Shown: positions 6,754 to 8,375 of the stretch, piece by piece | Position numbering within the stretch: position 1 is the first letter of the stretch | How the letters are laid out: each line of letters starts with the position of its first letter | Source: Pyrinomonadaceae bacterium | GTDB lineage: Bacteria > Acidobacteriota > Blastocatellia > Pyrinomonadales > Pyrinomonadaceae | Direction of reading: 5' to 3' | DNA length: 8,375 bases | NCBI GenBank assembly: GCA_013813825.1 | Contig: JACCRA010000052.1 | Span: 1 to 8,375 of the forward strand | The notes under the pieces: model-generated | The model's input: only the letters and a program-made list of their open reading frames with translations | Told to the model about the DNA's origin: nothing | Database searches by the model: none | Translations under genes and position numbers: made by a program

Positions 6754-6787
6754 GCGTAATATACGCGGAAAAACTTTAGGAAGTAAA
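6754..6787 (-). promoter_or_regulatory. candidate amylase promoter with a palindrome over the -10 box
   Basis: Minus-strand TTTACT (6782-6787) and TATATT (6758-6763, five of six consensus bases) are 18 nt apart, about 60 nt upstream of the amylase ATG. A perfect inverted repeat with 5-bp arms, GCGTA (6754-6758) and TACGC (6762-6766), is centred on the -10 box and could be an operator. The rest of the 6700-6871 gap shows no terminator for the upstream flavoprotein gene. Confidence 0.4.
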
Positions 6788-6871
6788 TGGCCTGTTCACG
6801 GTGGAAGAGACTTTGCATTGCACGGCGACTTCTCCGTTAATAGAAAAACGACGTGTCCTCCTCACCCTTCA

Positions 6872-7783
6872 TTAAGCCGGATTGAAGGACGAGTAGTTCA
6901 AGAAGTGCCAGCGCAGGTTCGTGGCATTTTGAATCTCAATCGCTTCGTCTATCTGAAACTCTATGACACGCTCCGCGCCGACGAACTCCGCCGCACGCTC
7001 CGCGTTCCACACGATACGGGCGCTTCCTGTGAGTTGGAGCGTACTGCCACGCTCGAAGTCAACAAATAGCAAACCGGCAGTGGGGTTCGCGGCGATGTTG
7101 CCGAGCGTCTGAAACATGCTGTTACCGGAGTAGTCCCCCCAAGCGAGCGCGCCTCCGTTCATAACACGAACGAAGCTGGGACTGCCGCCGCGATGCGAAG
7201 CATCCGCCCCACCTTCCGGGTGGTGGCTCGCGATGAAGAAGGTGTCGGCCTGTGAGATCAAATGCTGCTGCTGTTCAGTGAGAGCGGATTCCCGCTGGAC
7301 GATGTGCATAACTTGCTCTTCGGAAACACCCGCCTCGCGCTCCCATGTGCGTGCCTGAATGTACTTGGGACAATTTGAATATACCTGTTCGGCGCGAACG
7401 TAAATGCCGCCGTGCCCACGCTCCGCGACTCGCCCATTTAGTCGCATCCGCCGCCGCGTCGCCGGTTCAAGCACAAGGACGCCGATTGGAGCACGCTCTC
7501 GGAGATTGTCGCCCAGCGGGTCGCCGTCGAATGGTTCGGCGGCAATTCGCACAATATGCTCATCCAACGCTTCGATGAAGCCGGGTTGACCTGTCAGCAG
7601 AGACGCCCAGACACGCCCGCGTTCGTCAACGGAACCGACAATTGCCATCGGTTGGTCGCGCAAGAACTCTTGCGCGGCGGGCGGGATGTGCGGTCGAATG
7701 CTTCTCCCGACGCGGCTCGCCATCTCCCGCACGCCCGCCTGCGCCTGCACCGAGAGTTCCCCTTCGTGGAAAATCTGTTTCAT
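6872..7783 (-). CDS. pyridoxamine 5'-phosphate oxidase family protein (two split barrels)
   Basis: This 303-residue protein belongs to the longer branch of the PNPOx-like FMN-binding split-barrel superfamily. Two barrel-like halves are visible. The first is at about 39-137, with FLRDQPMAIVGSVDERGRVWASLL. The second is at about 173-280, with LISQADTFFIASHHP and GNSMFQTLGNIAANPTAGLLF. Between them lies the conserved NCPKYIQ (137-143) typical of this branch. Members bind FMN or related flavins. Few of this branch have a defined substrate, and true pyridoxamine phosphate oxidase activity should not be assumed. There is no signal peptide. The ATG has AAGGAA (plus-strand 7792-7797) 8 nt upstream. 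It is on the same strand as the amylase but 172 nt before it, so a shared operon is unlikely. Confidence 0.9.
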   Translation of the reverse strand: MKQIFHEGELSVQAQAGVREMASRVGRSIRPHIPPAAQEFLRDQPMAIVGSVDERGRVWASLLTGQPGFIEALDEHIVRIAAEPFDGDPLGDNLRERAPIGVLVLEPATRRRMRLNGRVAERGHGGIYVRAEQVYSNCPKYIQARTWEREAGVSEEQVMHIVQRESALTEQQQHLISQADTFFIASHHPEGGADASHRGGSPSFVRVMNGGALAWGDYSGNSMFQTLGNIAANPTAGLLFVDFERGSTLQLTGSARIVWNAERAAEFVGAERVIEFQIDEAIEIQNATNLRWHFLNYSSFNPA

Positions 7784-7852
7784 GGATTCGCTTCCTTACT
7801 CCGCGGCCGGTATTCCGTACCGCCGGTCAGATTCCCGTATCGGAACGTCGTT
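7784..7852. other. upstream region of the flavoprotein gene with short inverted repeats
   Basis: This stretch should carry the promoter of the flavoprotein gene, but I see no convincing -35/-10 pair. It contains inverted repeats: CGGTA (7808-7812) with TACCG (7818-7822), TTCCG (7814-7818 region start) with CGGAA (7841-7845), and the palindrome CGTTAACG (7849-7856) at its edge. Any of these could be an operator; none is diagnostic. Confidence 0.25.
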
Positions 7853-7924
7853 AACGCTTGCGTCGCGCCGGCGCATCGATTCTTCATCAATGCTTGCGTC
7901 GCGCCGGCGCATCAATTCTTCATC
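7853..7924. repeat. 36-bp tandem direct repeat, two copies
   Basis: Copy 1 (7853-7888) and copy 2 (7889-7924) are adjacent without a spacer and differ at two positions (C/T at the third base, G/A near base 26). Each contains the perfect palindrome GCGCCGGCGC, so single strands could fold. The second copy ends 2 nt before the recognisable start of the epoxide hydrolase relic. On the minus strand the repeat keeps an open frame with the unit MRRRDAS plus an acidic stretch. I attribute this to the length being a multiple of three rather than to coding. Confidence 0.9.
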
Positions 7925-7926
7925 GC

Positions 7927-8370
7927 GCATACGCGATGATTCAATCCACCAAACCGCAAACGCTTGCCTACGCTTTGAACGATTCTCCGGCGGGATTGGC
8001 GGCATGGATCGTCGAGAAATTTCGCGCGTGGAGCGATTGTGCGGGCAAAGTGGAAAGCCGTTTCACCAAAGACGAACTGCTGACTAATATCACCATCTAA
8101 TGGGCGACTGAGACCATCAACTCGTCTTTTCTCTACTACTACGAACCGTCGCACGGTCACACCCCGAAGGATGTGAAGAAGCGTGTCGAAGTCCCAACCG
8201 GATTTGCGATGTTTCCGAAAGACCTGACGCTTGCGCCGCGCGAATGGACGGAGCGATTTTTTAACATTGCCGGATGGACACAGATGCCGCGCGGCGGACA
8301 CTTCGCGGCGCTGGAGGAACCAAAGTTATTAGCGGAAGACATCCGTGCCTTCTTCCGTCCGTTGCGTTAG
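7927..8370 (+). pseudogene. epoxide hydrolase (EHN-type alpha/beta hydrolase), 5'-truncated and with a nonsense codon
   Basis: One frame reads AYAMIQSTKPQTLAYALNDS and WIVEKFRAWSDC, then on through FTKDELLTN to a TAA at 8098-8100. Beyond it the same frame continues with WATETINSSFLYYYEP, VEVPTGFAMFPKD and MPRGGHFAALEEP, ending RAFFRPLR at TAG 8368-8370. This is the C-terminal third of bacterial epoxide hydrolases of the EHN-type alpha/beta-hydrolase family. The catalytic His is present (GGHFAA, codon 8299-8301). The EHN region, the oxyanion-hole HGWPGS-type loop and the nucleophile Asp are absent. The TAA occupies a position where, from memory of the family, an aromatic residue (usually Tyr) precedes Trp, so a single base change would explain it. 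The start of homology lies immediately after the 36-bp repeat. No ribosome site precedes the in-frame ATG at 7936. A non-functional relic is the best reading. Confidence 0.85.
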
Positions 8371-8375
8371 GAAAG

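Noticed and set aside
7853..7924. Two 36-bp direct repeats resembling CRISPR repeat length
   Set aside because: The copies are directly adjacent with no spacer, only two exist, and there are no cas genes.
7796..8005. Minus-strand frame with a 12-residue repeat (MRRRDAS plus acidic residues)
   Set aside because: It is antisense to the epoxide hydrolase relic. The repetition follows from a 36-bp unit being divisible by three, and no ribosome site was seen.

Overview
The window is a bacterial chromosomal segment of moderately high GC with short, AT-richer gaps between genes. Its families (a DinB-type hydrolase, a CGNR zinc-finger protein, a stand-alone LigD-type 3'-phosphoesterase, a DUF4397 lipoprotein, a remnant of a He_PIG/Thr-Pro-linker surface protein, and a remnant of an EHN-type epoxide hydrolase) fit a soil bacterium. 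Acidobacteriota, perhaps Blastocatellia, is my best guess, but this is inferred from family mix and style only. No phylogenetic marker, rRNA, tRNA, complete mobile element or CRISPR array is present.

Layout. Positions 1-99 hold the 3' end of an unidentified plus-strand gene. It is followed convergently by a minus-strand DinB-family gene (149-604) and a minus-strand EamA/DMT transporter (747-1877). A compact divergent control region (about 1878-2043) separates the transporter from a plus-strand pair: a CGNR/ABATE zinc-finger regulator (2044-2661, GTG start) and, 7 nt downstream, a stand-alone 3'-phosphoesterase (2669-3181). From 3335 to 7783 everything is on the minus strand: a two-repeat DUF4397 lipoprotein, a decayed fragment of a large surface protein with a Thr-Pro hexamer repeat, a complete GH13 alpha-amylase-family enzyme, and a two-lobed pyridoxamine-phosphate-oxidase-like flavoprotein. 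The right end holds a 36-bp tandem repeat directly abutting a 5'-truncated epoxide hydrolase fragment that also carries a nonsense codon.

How things fit together. The most organised piece is the 1.9-3.2 kb region. Two good sigma70-type promoters point in opposite directions and interleave, the -35 box of one lying in the spacer of the other. A duplicated inverted element TAACC-N18-GGTTA, offset by 47 bp, surrounds them. The regulator is the first gene on one side and is probably co-transcribed with a DNA-end-healing phosphoesterase; the other side drives the exporter. A simple inference is that the CGNR protein controls its own operon and the divergent transporter. The amylase and the flavoprotein look like independent single-gene units. 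Two gene relics and a tandem repeat show that 4.2-4.8 kb and 7.85-8.37 kb have been rearranged.
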